From positions 13,562,421 through 13,626,420 of the forward strand of contig NC_079973.1 of the NCBI RefSeq assembly GCF_029852145.1: a stretch of DNA of 64,000 nucleotides. Direction: 5' to 3'. Below are positions 1-12,703 of this stretch, piece after piece. Made by a program: the position numbers and the translations under genes. The notes beneath the pieces were generated by a model. The model had not been told where the DNA came from. It did no database searches and was given only the letters and a program-made list of their open reading frames with translations. Position 1 is the stretch's first letter. Each line of letters begins with the position of its first letter. The stretch is from Microplitis mediator (taxonomy: Eukaryota; Arthropoda; Insecta; Hymenoptera; Braconidae).

Positions 1-61
1 ATTGAGCGTGGTTAGTACTTGGATGGGTGACCGCTTGGGAACACCACGTGCTGTTGGCATT
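1..61 (+). rRNA. 5S rRNA, 3' half (cut by window edge)
   Basis: The first 60 bases match the conserved 3' half of eukaryotic 5S rRNA: the block GGATGGGTGACCGC, then GGGAACACCACGTG, then the terminal GCTGTTGGCAT. A run of about 18 T follows immediately, the expected RNA polymerase III terminator. The 5' half, including most of the internal promoter, lies outside the window, so I cannot tell an active gene from a 5S pseudogene or a 5S-derived SINE head. No second 5S copy was seen in the window. Confidence 0.85.
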
Positions 62-588
62 CTTTTTTTTTTTTTTTTAACGAAAAATACAAAAAAATAT
101 GAAACTGTTATAAAAATCTAACTGTTGGCCACAATTTACTGTCAACTTTTGTCAGAAAGTTGGCAGCAATCTACTGTCTTCAAGCCATCGACAAGTTGCG
201 GGGAAAGTAAATTGTCGCCAACTCTGCACACCTCTACTTTTAACTAGCTTTAGAAAAAATATACCTTTTTTAATACATTATCAATAGCAAAATTTCAACT
301 TTCATTTTAGACTAGGCACTTTATTTTTTATCGAACCGCCTTTTGTCTTTTTAACAATTATACCTGATTTATGTTTGAAATTTTATTATTTGGATGGAAT
401 TTTTTCCTTTGCCGGAATAGACACATCAGTTCTTGGATTTTTTTTTAGGGCTGATAAATATTAGTGTGTCGAATAATTCTCAGATGAAAAAAAATATCTT
501 TCAAACTTTTAGCTATTTCATCATATTGCTAGTTCTGCCATTAACCACTTAATAAAAGTGGGCAATTGACTATGACATCGACTAAACA
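62..588. other. No recognisable feature
   Basis: AT-rich sequence after the 5S terminator. It has a few homopolymer runs and no convincing reading frame or terminal repeat. Confidence 0.5.
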
Positions 589-770
589 ATGACTCTCTTT
601 TCTTTTAACTTCCCGCTAAGAAAATTGCAAATTTTCAGAAAAAGGGAAGTTATTGGTTTCAGTCCAATTTTCGAAAATCGAGTTTTCATCATATGTCGAC
701 GTTTTGAGGTCCTAGGAAGCTATTCTGACTATTCCCGGATAGACGTCTGTGTATATATTGAGACAAATCG
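589..770 (+). repeat. Dispersed repeat R1, end fragment
   Basis: This carries the end of a repeat seen at least six times here: AACTTCCCGCT, a short palindromic stretch, then GGGAAGTTATTGGTTTC, a CGATTTTCGAAAATCG-like segment, and GAGGTCCTAGGAAGCTATTC. Related copies are at about 4370-5070, 10800-11465, 44347-45295 and 54960-55140, with a short fragment at 34104-34185. The 113-aa reading frame across it is made of repeat sequence and is not a gene. Confidence 0.7.
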
Positions 771-1429
771 CTTTTCGTCTTCGCGATTTTTACCAGCAGC
801 CACCAGAATTCGCGGGTTGAACCCTGGCTTAGGCTGGCCTCTAACAAATTTTATTTTACTTGGACAGAGCAGTGGGCTGGAGTTCTTGCAAAGCAAAGAC
901 CTGCACTTATTCAAACTCGACAACGTATGAGAAAACTTATCAACTTACCTCACGGCTTATAAAATTATAGAATATTCTTATTGATGGTCGAATTACTATT
1001 TGTAACTTAATTAATATTTATTTTATCAGACTATTCGATAAGCTTACCAGTAAAATAGGAAATAAATAGGATGAACAGATAGTGGATACAGTGAATGATT
1101 GACAATTGCAATGATTGTTTATTGCCAATTATAATAATAAAAATTACTTACAAGAAAGTGCAAGCGCTGGATATAATGTAGACAGATTCGTGGCACAGTA
1201 TAAATTTTATATCGCGAATATATCGCCGGTAACGTACAGTAATATTTAATTTAACTAACTTTGTTTATAATAATCAGTAAACTTGGACAGTAAAGTATAT
1301 CGCAAGAGAATCGCTAGTACTACAACTATAACGCAAGTTAATTTCCCGATTTACAAAGTAGTTAGCCGTATTAACAAAGTCGCAAATAAATTGCTAGTAT
1401 ATGACAGTAAAACTAAATTATACGTCTTA

Positions 1430-1655
1430 TCACTAATTGATCCAGGATCGAAGTGAAGTTCAATCACCGTAGGGTCTTAAGGCTGAGTTTTTGGGCTCGC
1501 TCCCCACTTCCCCTCACGGTCATGCGTTGAGGTGACAAATAGTCATGTGACCATGGCACTATGACTCTAGCTTTAGGTGGTTTCAGACGGCAACGAGACA
1601 GGGAAAAATGGGAACCGCAAGGCTGAGAGAGAAGATGACAATTCTCATTGTCTCA

Positions 1656-1727
<72 letters not shown>

Positions 1728-2200
1728 AAAATTTTTTTGTCTGACGATTTGGAACGGATGAACCGATTTGAACGTACTTGGTGGCAATCGAAAGAACTCA
1801 CCAAAACTTAGAATTGATTAGATTTGGGGGTAGATCGGTCATGTAGTTTACGAATTATACGAAGAATGAAAATTAAAATTTTTTTTTGTTTTTGGTTTTT
1901 TGCGTATAACTTATAAACCACTAGTCCGATTCGCCTCAAAATGTAATCAGTTTTAAGTCTTGTTGAGTCCTTTCAATTGCCACCAAGAACGTTCAAATCG
2001 GTTCATTCCATACAAAGATATCGTCGGACAAAAATTATAATTTTTCACTGAAGGTACATTTTACCGGCCTAACAATTTTTAGAGCTCGAAGAGCTCAAAA
2101 ATTTACAAGCAATAATGTTTCCGAGCTCCCTGAGCTCGAAAACAGCGGAAAGTTTTGGGGCTGGCCCGCAGGACCAGGCGGTTTTCAGATTTTTTTTTTG
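1430..2200 (+). repeat. R1-related repeat with (TG)n microsatellite
   Basis: A block with a pure TG tract (about 1663-1720) is followed by R1-type sequence: GAACCGATTTGAACG, GGTGGCAATCGAAAG, paired GAGCTCGAAGAGCTC segments, and the ending GGCTGGCCCGCAGGACCAGG. The flank 2290-2500 is AT-rich with repeated TATATAGTC/TATATGGCC-like units. Reading frames on both strands across the TG tract are simple repeats. Confidence 0.6.
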
Positions 2201-3059
2201 TTAATAATATTGTTACACTCAAGAGCGACCCGAAGAGCTCTAAACTGAATCCTTTCTAGCTTAATAAGTTGACCTTTCTTCAGTTTGTGGAAAAATATTC
2301 TACCATAGTCAATTATATATATATAGTCATATCAAACTATATAAGCCCATATATTGTCAATTTCTATACATAGTCAGTTCAAGTTATATATGGTCAAATC
2401 AAGCTATGTATGGCCGTATAAAATTATATATAGCTATATATCGCCAATATATGGCCACATATGACTCAATTATATATGGCCATATATAATTCTTTTTTCC
2501 CGGGTCTTAAGTAATAAAAGATATATCTTTAAAATATAAAATAGTAGTGAAATTTAAAGATTATTTCATTCACTATATAGAATAAAACTGATAGAATTAG
2601 ATTATGATGTAAAACATATAATGTATCGGAAATTGAAATCGTAATTAGTAATTTTTTTAGCTTTTTGCAAACATTCAAGGTCACCAAATTATTGGAAGAA
2701 ATACTTGGATCGTTAAATTTAAGGACAAAAATTAAAGCTTATTTAACAAACTTTGAGATACTTTTCACAAAAATTGTCTATGACTTTTAGTTTATAAGTT
2801 ATTTGAATTTTAACAGTGAAGAACTGATTTTTTTAAAAAATCGTGAAAATTTCTAACAGCCATAACTTCTGAACTAATCGACTGATTTAGCCAGTCTTCG
2901 AACCTGATCAAGATAATCGCTCATAGAATAATCGTGGAAAATTTCATTAAGGTCCGATAAGAATTGTAGGTGCTATCGTGATGACAAGGCTGGTTATATT
3001 ACATATACATAGTAGGGTGCTTCGTTTCCGGCAAAAGTATTTTTTTCGTTGCTCATTAA

Positions 3060-3330
3060 GCAAATAGTATACATTCCTCGGGAATTAAATAAGAAAGCCT
3101 CAGATCACATGTAATTGTTGGCCGAGGCGAAGCCTCGGACAACAATTACTTGTGATCTGAGACATTTCCTACTTTACTTCCCTAGGTGTGTAATATACTA
3201 TTTCTCATTCCCACGCCGAAAGTTCAACTTCGCTCCCGCTGAAGCGGGAAGAAAGTGGCATTTTGTTCTCTAGGGATTAAGAAGTGCGCGTGCGCAATTA
3301 TATCTGCGTCACTCTCACGCTCGCCTTTAT
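3060..3330. repeat. GC-rich hairpin repeat, copy 1
   Basis: An inverted repeat centred on GCCGAGGCGAAGCCTCGG, with flanking arms CAGATCACATGTAATTGTTG and CAACAATTACTTGTGATCTG. It is followed by a second hairpin, CGCTCCCGCTGAAGCGGGA. A relative lies at about 60563-60785, where it interrupts one arm of a larger palindrome, so this is probably a small mobile element of about 230-270 bp. Confidence 0.6.
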
Positions 3331-3343
3331 ATACAATATTATA

Positions 3344-4232
3344 GGGGAGAGTGGGGTCAATTGAACCAAAAATACTTTAACATTTTTTTTTTAGATTAAT
3401 AAAAGCAAAATGATAACTTTTTTTTTTACGAAATTATACTTTATTATATAGACTATCATTTCTCATAAGCGCATAACTTAACAAATTATAAAAATTTTTT
3501 ATAAACATGAAATTGTACAACTGCATCAAATGGTTCAATCGTCCCCTTTGCGGGGGCAATCGAACCACTAGTCGGGGACAATTGAACCAAGAGTGTTAGA
3601 ACCACAAACGAATGACTTTAATGAATAATTTACTATTCATTACAGCTTAAAACTAAAATTACAATACTTCTAATAATATTGATTATTTTATATGACATTA
3701 TATGTTAAAACAATCGCTTTTACAACTTCTGTCAATATAATTATTTTTTTTCTTGGTTAGTTTAGCTTTTTTTCACATTCAGTCAAGATGCGCGCGCATG
3801 TCTGATGCTCACAGTGTGGTTCGTGTGGTTCAACCGTCCCCGAGAGTACTGGTTCAATTGACCCCATATGATTTTATTGAAATAATTAGTTTAAAAAAAA
3901 ATATTCAAGAATTATTTTATTAGATGTAAAGTTAGAAATTTATCACTAATATATGAAAGAAGGTATTACAAAAAAAATTTTAAGATTACATTTGAAAATT
4001 AAAAACATATTAAACAATTTGTCAAGAGCTGAAAAAAAAGTTCAGATGCCTAAAAACACAAAAACTTGAATTTTTTTAAATGAAATCATCATATTGGTTC
4101 CTAATTTTGGTCAAACTAAGGTTTAGTGTATTAAAATATAAATCCAAGAGGACGACTCATTTTTCTATTTTTTTCGATTTTTTAAGCTTACTGGTTCAAT
4201 TGACCCTTGTTTCAATTGACCCCACCCTCCCC
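3344..4232. mobile_element. 889-bp MITE with GGGGAGAGTGGGGTCAATTG ends
   Basis: Terminal inverted repeats: the left end reads GGGGAGAGTGGGGTCAATTG and the right end is its near complement, ending CCTCCCC. It is flanked by TA on both sides (3342-3343, 4233-4234). Internal blocks repeat the phrase CAATTGAACCA in both orientations. There is no coding capacity. A copy of exactly the same length in the opposite orientation lies at 55998-56886. The TA target suggests a Tc1/mariner-like mobiliser; the superfamily is not proven. Confidence 0.85.
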
Positions 4233-4369
4233 TACCAATAACAATTTAGATGACATTGTATGATTATCAAAAGAGACCATAAAGAGAAAAAGTTTATATG
4301 ATTTCAGACACATTTTAGTACATTATATTATGATTTATCCGGAAAAAACAACATAAAATGTTATTTTTT

Positions 4370-4823
4370 TTACTTTTCAGCGCCGATATCTTTTGAACTA
4401 ATCAACCGATTTTGACGTTTGAGGTGGCAATCGGCGCGTTTTATTGAGTTCTAGAGCTGATTATATTTTGAAATTGATCGGATAAGTCACTTCAAAGATA
4501 ATCGAAAAATACCGTTTTTTATCATTTCTTTCGTCAACGATATCTCTCGAACAAATTAACCGATTGAGATGGTTGAGGTAGCATTCGACGCACTTTATAA
4601 AGTTCTAGAGCTGAGTAGATTTTGAAGTCGATCGTTCAAGTCGTTTCTGAGAAATCACTAAAAAACTAAAAAAAAAATTTTTTTTTTTTCGTAATTCGCC
4701 AATATTTTCGAGTCTGCTTGATCAAATGATCTGAAATTCTCAGGAAAGTTGAGGGCCAACAAGCTCTTTCGATTGCCACCTCAACCATTCAAATCGATCC
4801 ATTAGTTAAAAAGTTACAAAGAG

Positions 4824-4905
<82 letters not shown>

Positions 4906-5070
4906 TACATACATACACTCGGACATCATTCTGAAAATAGTCGGAATAGCTTCCTAGGACCTCAAAACGTCGACATCTGATGAAAACTCGACTTTCGAAA
5001 ATCGGGGTGAAAACCATAACCTCCCAATTTTTCGAAAATCGTCGATTTTCGAAAAATTGGGAAGTTAAAA
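4370..5070 (-). repeat. R1 repeat copy with (CA)n tract
   Basis: Reverse-oriented R1 copy. It shows repeated segments CCGATTTTGACGTTTGAGGTGGCAATCGGCG-like (two diverged internal units), a long CA tract (about 4827-4902) running into CATA repeats, then CTTCCTAGGACCTCAAAACG. It ends in a palindrome, AATTTTTCGAAAATCG / CGATTTTCGAAAAATT, at about 5033-5065. Confidence 0.65.
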
Positions 5071-5164
5071 AACACTTTTCGAACGCAAATTTAACGATAT
5101 ACAGTATATGTAGATCATATCGAAAAATGTATTATTTTAACACCGAAATTTTTTCTAATTCCCG

Positions 5165-6190
5165 ATTTTAGTTTGATTAAGTACCAAATAATATTTGATT
5201 CAACTAGTTAGTATTTGTTTTGACTACTAAACTTTCGTTGTAGCGATAACTAAAAATCAATAAAAAAATAATTTTAGTTACTTCAACTATTTTTTTAAAG
5301 TTATCTTACCAATAAATAGTTATCATAACTATTTAAATTAGTTACACCAATTTAATAAAAATAGTTGCATACAACTATATAAAATGTTTTACTACTACAA
5401 TTTAAAAGTCGTTGTATCAACAGCAAAATTTTAGTGATATACGGAGAAAAATAAAAAAAAATCATTGAATCAACTCGTTGAAGATAGTTACAAAAAATGA
5501 GAGAAATTGTCAACGAGGAAAAACCGTCAGTGAAGCACCTTCAGCGCTTTCGCGCTTGAGGTGTGCAATATAATTATTGCTACAATTTGTTATTAGTTAG
5601 ATTAAGTTGCTAAAAATAGTTGATTTAACTACTTAATTTTTGTTGTGACTATTAGACTTTTATTGTAGCGATAACTAAAATTAAATAACAAAATAATTTT
5701 AGTAACTTCAACTATTTTTTTAAAGTCATCTGAACAATAAATAGTTATCATAACTATTTAAATTAGTTACATCAATTAAATAAAACTAGTTAGATTTAAC
5801 TATATCAAATGTTTTACTACTACAATTTAAAAATTGTTGCATCAACAGCAAAATTTTAGTGATATACGGAGACAAATAAAAAAAAAATCGTTGAATCAAC
5901 TATTTGAAAATAGTTAAAGAAATATAGTTATTGCTACGATTTGTTATTAGTTAGATTGAGTTCCTAATAATAGTTGATTTAACTACTTAATTTTTGTTGT
6001 GACTACTGAATTGTTAAATTAGCAATAACTAAAAATAAATAACAAAAAAATTTTAGTTACTTCAACTATTTTTTTAAAGTCATCTTAACAATAAATAGTT
6101 ACAAAAACTATTTAAATTTATTACACCAACTAAATTAAAATAGTTGTCTCTTTTTAGTTGTGGCAACTACTGAGATTTCTCTCAGTGATA
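5165..6190. repeat. About 370-bp tandem repeat, 2.6 copies, within a TIR element
   Basis: Units starting near 5170, 5580 and 5935 share GTTGTGACTACT, TTTTAGTTACTTCAACTATT, AAATAGTTATCATAACTATT and AGTGATATACGGAGA. The block closes with ACTGAGATTTCTCTCAGTG near 6170-6188, which matches the ends of the element at 41463-43418 and the fragment at 54594-54957. Confidence 0.65.
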
Positions 6191-6444
6191 GTTTTTTCGT
6201 AAAAATCATTCACTATGTGTTACCATATTTTCTATGCTAAATTGATAAGTTTTCTTATAACTAAGAACTTATAAGTTTTTTTATATCCAACTGTACTGAA
6301 ACTACGATTTTCAATGCTTTGAACGTTTATTAGTCTCTCAAATCAAAACAAAAATTTCATTTTGACAAAATATATATACATATATAGGAAATTCTGGAGT
6401 ATGATAAGGGACCTATCACTACACAATATTAATTATTACACAGT

Positions 6445-6525
6445 TCGAATTGGCCAAGTGTTTAAGCGGACGTTGTTGCAACAGAATTCGGTTCTGTGGG
6501 TATTCCATTCGTATTATTGGGAGTT
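6445..6525 (+). other. tRNA-like fragment (weak)
   Basis: The stretch GGCCAAGTGTTTAAGCGG resembles a tRNA A-box/D-arm. No convincing T-arm or acceptor stem follows. It is most likely a tRNA-derived relic, if tRNA-related at all. Confidence 0.2.
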
Positions 6526-6717
6526 TCAGCAGAACTAGAAGTTTTGCAGAGGTAAAAAATCCCCTTGTAGCAACAAGACTAATCTTTTGACCTTAAAAAA
6601 TTCAGTCTTGTCATTATAAATAAATAAGGGAATTTTTTAGGTTTTTTCGATCTTTTTTTAAAACCGTTTACAAATTATAATGTAAATGTTAAAATGATAA
6701 ATCAGTGATTATATTTA

Positions 6718-9700
6718 TCAGCAGCTGGTTCGTGGTCCATGGGAAAAGCCATAGTGATGATAAGAATAAACTTGTCGATAGGGTCCTACTTTACACTGTG
6801 AAGAATAGACAATATGATTAAAAGATTCATCATATGAAAGTCTTTACAATGTACTAAATCCGACTCTGAGAGATTTATATCTACGAAATATCGTTTTCTG
6901 TAACAGTTTTGATTACCTGGTAAGCATAGATTACCGGATACAGCCATGAAATTCTGTTTGCATTTACAGTGATAATCAATACAAGTTGAATTGGGAACGA
7001 AGCATTGGCTATCCCTCCAGCAATAACCTTTTAGAAGTGGCAAACATGTTGATCTATTAATTAAAATATTGTTTGAATCGCATCGACATTTCTTGTCTGA
7101 ACATTTATTATGCCATGGATCACCGCAATCTAAATCTTCATTGCATACATACAAGTAATCAACTGAAATAATTATAAGTCATTAATTCTTTTTATGGTGG
7201 ATAAAGTGATTTTCGCGTTTAGAATCCTTTGTTCTAGTTATTGCAGTTCAACTTTAGTTAAATAATTCCTTACTTGGTTTGCATTGACTTGCTGATACAG
7301 ACTGAAAGTTATGTTTACATTGACATTTATTTTCAACACAGACAGAAGAATTGAAGCGACATTCATCATTGTTCAAACAATATCCATCTAAAAAAGGGAC
7401 ACATTCAAATCTGTTCAATGCATAGTAATTCTCTCGACAAACACAGGTATTATCGATTGAACAAACGGAATTTTTTATGCCCACGTCACAATCATCCTTG
7501 TGACATGTTCTACCAAGCGAAACTATCAAAAAATCAAATTTTCAAATATTAATTTCTGAATAGATAATACAATAGCTAATAGTGAAAAGTTATATTTACT
7601 ATGGTCACATTGATATTTGGTTCTCATAACAAACTTCTTTGCACATTGGCATTTATTAAGGATACAAACAGTATGATATGAAATACATTCATCGTCTGAG
7701 TCACAATATTCACCTATAAGCGCTATACATTTATCATCACCGAGAGCAACATAACTTGGTTGACAAACACATTTATGATATGTGGAACATTTTGCATATT
7801 TAATGCCTACACAATCATCATCTTTGTAACATGATATTTTAAAATGTCCTATTATCAATTTTCATGTTATTGACCATCAAATAATGACAAAGTTCTTTAA
7901 ATATACGAATATTTTTACCTGCTTTCGGTATGCATTTATTATTAAATCGACGTACGTAGTCAGAATCGCATTGACATTCATTATTATTGCATATTGAATT
8001 GGCGGGCGCACATTGTTGATTGTTTTTACAATATTCACCTAAAAGTGGTGCACAAGCCGTTATATTCACCATATCATAGTTGTCTTTACAGGTACAGTCA
8101 TTGTTTACGCATTTCGAATCCAGTATTTCTTCGCAATCTTCATCTATCATGTAGTACCTTCCGATAAAATCTAAATTATCGATCATACATTAATCACTTT
8201 CAATGATCAATTAAAAAATATTGACTTAAATTAAAATAAAAATCACATCATCAGATTCGATAAATGTATCAACTCACGTGATGTACATTTGTTGTTAGAA
8301 TACTCTATAAGACCATCGCCGCACACACATATATTATTTGAACAAATCGAATTAAGAGTTGCACATTGTCGATTTTCTGAACAATAACTGCCTAGTAGTG
8401 GCCTACATGCTTTAATATTATATTCTGCATAGCTTGACATGCATTCACACTTTTTGTTCACAGAGCATTCACTATATTGTATATCAATACAATCATTACT
8501 ATCTTTACAGTCCATACCTAATTGAGCTAAAATTTTGTCAAAAAAGAATAGTTATGATTACTTCATCAAAAATGATTCCTTATCCACAATATCGTTCATT
8601 TTCTTATCAAGATTTTTATTCAGACAGTATAATTTCGAGCGGAAATACTCTCGTCTGTCATTAATTATTTGTCCACGAATAATAATCAGATTCAAACTTA
8701 CGTAGTTCACATAAATTTTTCAACCGCCTCACAAAATGTGGTCTGCATTGACACTCATTCATAATGCAAGTGGAATTAACAGCTAGGCATTCATTATCTT
8801 CAAGACAATATTCCTTCAGCACAGGTCTACAGACTCTTTCGTTGAATTGAGTATGATTCTTATTACAAACACATATATTATCAGCAGAACATCTAGAATT
8901 TTGGATCTGATCGCAATCATTATTATTTTTGCAAGATCCATTAAGATAAACTATAATTCATCGAAATCAAAAATATATTAATGTGGAAGAAAACAGAGAT
9001 TAATTTTTCTAGATTATTGACAGCTATCAGATATAATAATTATGAACTATTATGGTAAATTTAATTGACACAATTCCATGTTTAAAATAAATAAAAATTT
9101 TTGGTAAGAAAAGTTTCTCTTCGGTGATTACGATACTTACGAGGAATACATTTAGAAGAGCTGTACACAAACCTAGGTTCACATTGGCATAAATTATTCA
9201 TACACAGAGAATGATCCATTGTACATGGAAATTTACTTGAACAGGGAATCTTAGGAAAAGATTCACACGTTGTTCGATTTTTTTCAAAATAATCTTTATC
9301 ACAAGTGCATTGATTCCGAACGCAAATAGAATGTGGTATCCCTTGACTGCATTCATTATCCGTTGAACAGGGCATGTCCAAAAAATGGGCTGAAATTCCA
9401 ATGTATGTATATAAATGAACTTTCTTATTGAGTATGTATAAAGAACAAAAGTATTTTCATTTTACGATTACATTTTCTATCTATGGTAGACGTAACGTTC
9501 ACGGTCACTTTAAGACCAGTTTTGAACACTTGAAAAAATTTAAATATCTTAGTTTGTAATAGACAAATGACGTAATTAATTTTTTAAATGTATGTGAGGA
9601 TACTTCTATCACACTATTATAATGAAAATTTTATTTTATACTTTTTCGTTAATTAAAATAAAGTATTAAATGTCCAAAAATGGACCAGTGACCACAAATG

Positions 9701-10445
9701 GTACCTCTACTCTACATTATTTACCAAACTCGTTCACAACTTTTATGAGTTCACAGGGCGCACCCAACGTGTATTTGATAATGTGAACAGTTGAAGTAGA
9801 CAATGAATTCAGTATGTGTATCGTACTAATTCCATTTCAAGTAAATTTAAAGATACTTACTGAATATGCATTGGTCGTTAAATCTTCGATAATTACTGAC
9901 GTTACATTGACATTCATTGTCAATACAAACAGCGTTATCGGTCGCACATAATTCATTTTTCCAACAGAATCCACCTAATACTGGTGCGCAGGTCGTTTCA
10001 TTTACTTCAATATTATTGGTTCTACATATACACGTTTTTTCTTTTGAACATTTTGAATGCAATATTTCATCACAATCTTCGTCCAGTTCACATAATTTTC
10101 CTAATCCCACTGAATTACAAAAACATTAATAAAAGTAGCATTAATCATGTTATTTGTAATGATTGTGTGTTAAGTTAAAATATAAACTCAATTACCTTCT
10201 TCGATACATTTAAATGAATTCGGTTCAGTTTGATTGCAAATATCTTTTTGATCACGCGTAAGATTGGGATCAATCTAATTAAGACACGATAATTAAAAAT
10301 CCATGTTTATTTTGTATCAATATATAAAAAAAATACTTACATGAGTATTTCTGATGACACAATGACTATCAGGAGCTCTAGTGTTCAATGAAGGATTTAC
10401 AAATGCCATAATAAGAGACAGTATTCCACTTAATATTAACAACAT
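6718..10445 (-). CDS. Secreted cysteine-rich protein with eight tandem EB-like modules
   Basis: Eleven exons: 10341-10445, 10196-10274, 9861-10109, 9141-9389, 8702-8950, 8278-8526, 7919-8170, 7600-7848, 7274-7522, 6917-7162, 6718-6785. All junctions are GT-AG and the frame stays open for 748 codons (747 aa). Residues 1 to about 17 (MLLILSGILSLIMAFV) look like a signal peptide. Exons 3-10 each encode one module of 82-84 residues with 12 cysteines (11 in the exon at 7919-8170), in the pattern C..C..C..C-x-C..C repeated twice, as in EB domains. Every module exon is phase 1-1. The last exon gives a 21-residue tail. Introns are 66-471 bp. An AG at about 10464 upstream of the ATG suggests a 5'UTR intron. 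Family knowledge predicts a disulfide-rich extracellular protein; its partner or role cannot be read here. The last exon is the least certain. Module residues: 62-144, 145-227, 228-310, 311-393, 394-477, 478-560, 561-643, 644-725. Confidence 0.85.
9480..9730. repeat. Dispersed repeat inside an intron of the EB gene
   Basis: Within the 471-bp intron, the segment around TTCGTTAATTAAAATAAAGT, followed by TGTCCAAAAATGG and GGTACCTCTACTCTA, recurs at about 36520-36725, partly in reverse order. It is a small interspersed repeat of unknown type and explains why this intron is longer than the others in the gene. Confidence 0.45.
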
Positions 10446-10799
10446 TTTGAGGGACTTTTCTCTGGAATCAAATTTTTAGTAAATCATAAGATTCACCTGT
10501 TATTCGTCACTTTTTTTTCAGAGGTCTATAAAATTTTATAGTTGGTGAATTAATGAAACGTTCGATCCATTCATTCGCTGGTCAAAGTACTAACTGGCTT
10601 AATTACTTTATATTATCAGCCATGATGACTAATGACTGTATTCATTGTTATACGCATTGAAATTTTAAAAACAAAGTTTTTAACATTATGAATCTGTTCG
10701 CTGTAATTAACTTTGTCTATTATCAGTAAAAAAAATACATCTGTATTAGGAACGGCATGTAATGACAACAAGGCCATTATGAAATAATTAAAGCTAATA

Positions 10800-11465
10800 A
10801 AAAAAATTGGTCTATCGGTTGACCCTATGGGCCAGCCTAAAAACATTCCGCTATTTTCGAGCTCCTCGAGCTCGAAAACATTGTTGTGAATGCATTTTCG
10901 AGCTCTTCGAGCTATTGTTTTCGAAAAACAACGTTATTACCATTTTTTCTCCAACGATATCTCTTAAACAAATTGACCGAAGGAGACGATTAAGGTGGCA
11001 ATCGACGCGTTTTATCAAGTTCTAAAGCTGATCAAATTTTGAAATTGATTTCTTGAGTCGTTTTTGAGAAATTTCAAAAAAACTAAAAAAAAAATTTTTT
11101 TAATTCTTTCGTTAACGGTTTCTCTCGAACGAATGAACCGATTTTGATGGTTGAGATGGTATTCGTCGTGGCTTATAAAGTTTTAGAACTTATTAGATTT
11201 TGGAATCAATTCATCGAGCAAATTGAAAGTTATCCAAAAAAAACATTTTTGAAAAATTTTATTTTCGAAATATCTCCGAACGCACCCTACCGATTAAGCT
11301 CAAATTTTTACAGCTTTTAGATATTCACAAGCCGCGCTGAATTACACCTTGACGATCAAAGTCGGTTCATCCGTTCAAAAGTTACAGATATTTACATACG
11401 TACGTACAAGCACATATACATACACTCGGACATCATTTTGATATTAGTCAGAATAGCTTCCTAGA
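10800..11465 (-). repeat. R1 repeat copy
   Basis: It starts with GGTTGACCCTATGGGCCAGCC, which matches the GGCTGGCCCGCAGGGTCAACC boundary at about 45275. Paired GAGCTCCTCGAGCTCG hairpin segments, two diverged units around AACAAATTGACCGA/GGTGGCAATCGACGCG, and CACTCGGACATCATTTTGAT at the far end complete the copy. It lies just upstream of the EB gene. Confidence 0.65.
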
Positions 11466-12703
11466 ATATAAAAAAGAGGAAGATAGAAAATATAACGAAA
11501 GAAATTTTTTCAGAAAGAAATTCATAAAAGGCAAAACTTTAATAAATATTTGAGTATCCATATCTTTCTCAATTCAGTTATAAACTTTTCATTGAGAAGG
11601 TTTCTTCCTTACCTTACTCAATCTCTGTCTATATAAATTCTCCTTGGTCATAATACGAAAGTATTATAATCCCATATGTGTGTGAGCATGAACACATACG
11701 TTAATAGCATTATTTAATTAATTTATTATAAATTTTACATAATATCATACATTCTTAAAAAAAAAAAGAATAATGAAATTTTAAAGAACAAAATAATAAT
11801 ATTTTTTTATTGTTGATATTTTTAAATTAAAAGAATTTCAGACTATCATTTCAAAAAATATCTATAATTTATTATTATTCATCTGGAACATAACTAACTA
11901 ATAAAGAATAAAATCAATGACGAAGTAATTTTATTATAATATATTTTATACGGTGGAATACATAGATCATCAATGAAACTTATATAATAAAGTCCATTAT
12001 GTAAGACTATATCACAAAAAAATAGTATTTAATGATCAATTGATTACTTAAATTAAATAAATTTCTTAACAATAATAAATTTTTTTTTTTTTTTTTTAAC
12101 ATTTAACTACTCAAATATTATTTTTTATCTACAAATTCGTAAAAAATTTTTACTCTTCAATGTTAACATTATTTTATTAAACATTATAGTAATAATAGTA
12201 ATAATACTGATAATATTTTGATCAGTTTATCCTGATCTATTTCATTTTTTTACATCGTTAATTGAGTAACGCCGTAACAGCTGTTATCTCTTAACAACTT
12301 GTTCAATAACTTAAGTACCAAAATTTTTATACTAAACAAATTATTATCCATTGGACTACAATATACATATATATCTTTTTTTATAAATTTTTAAAAATAA
12401 TATAACTACATCTAATATATATTATATACTTTTTTCGTTTTTTATATTAAACATATGGGTTTTTCATCTTTTGTTTGCTGCTATAAATTTTATAAATTTA
12501 ACATCACCAAAGTATTGACGTATTTTAAATATAATAAAAATATAAATAATTTCATTGTTTCTTGAAAAAATATATATTTTTTTTTATATTTAATAACCAG
12601 TCATTATTACTTATTTTTTGTGGTCTTATATGGTAAATAGTACGATATAATAAAATGTTTACTTTTTAAAAATGACTTCAATGAAATAAAAAAAAAAAAT
12701 CGT
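11466..12703. other. AT-rich interval downstream of the transporter gene
   Basis: No ORF or clear terminal repeat. It follows the stop codon of the minus-strand transporter, so part of it is probably 3' UTR; a minus-strand AATAAA occurs near 11866. The transcript end cannot be fixed from sequence alone. Confidence 0.4.
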
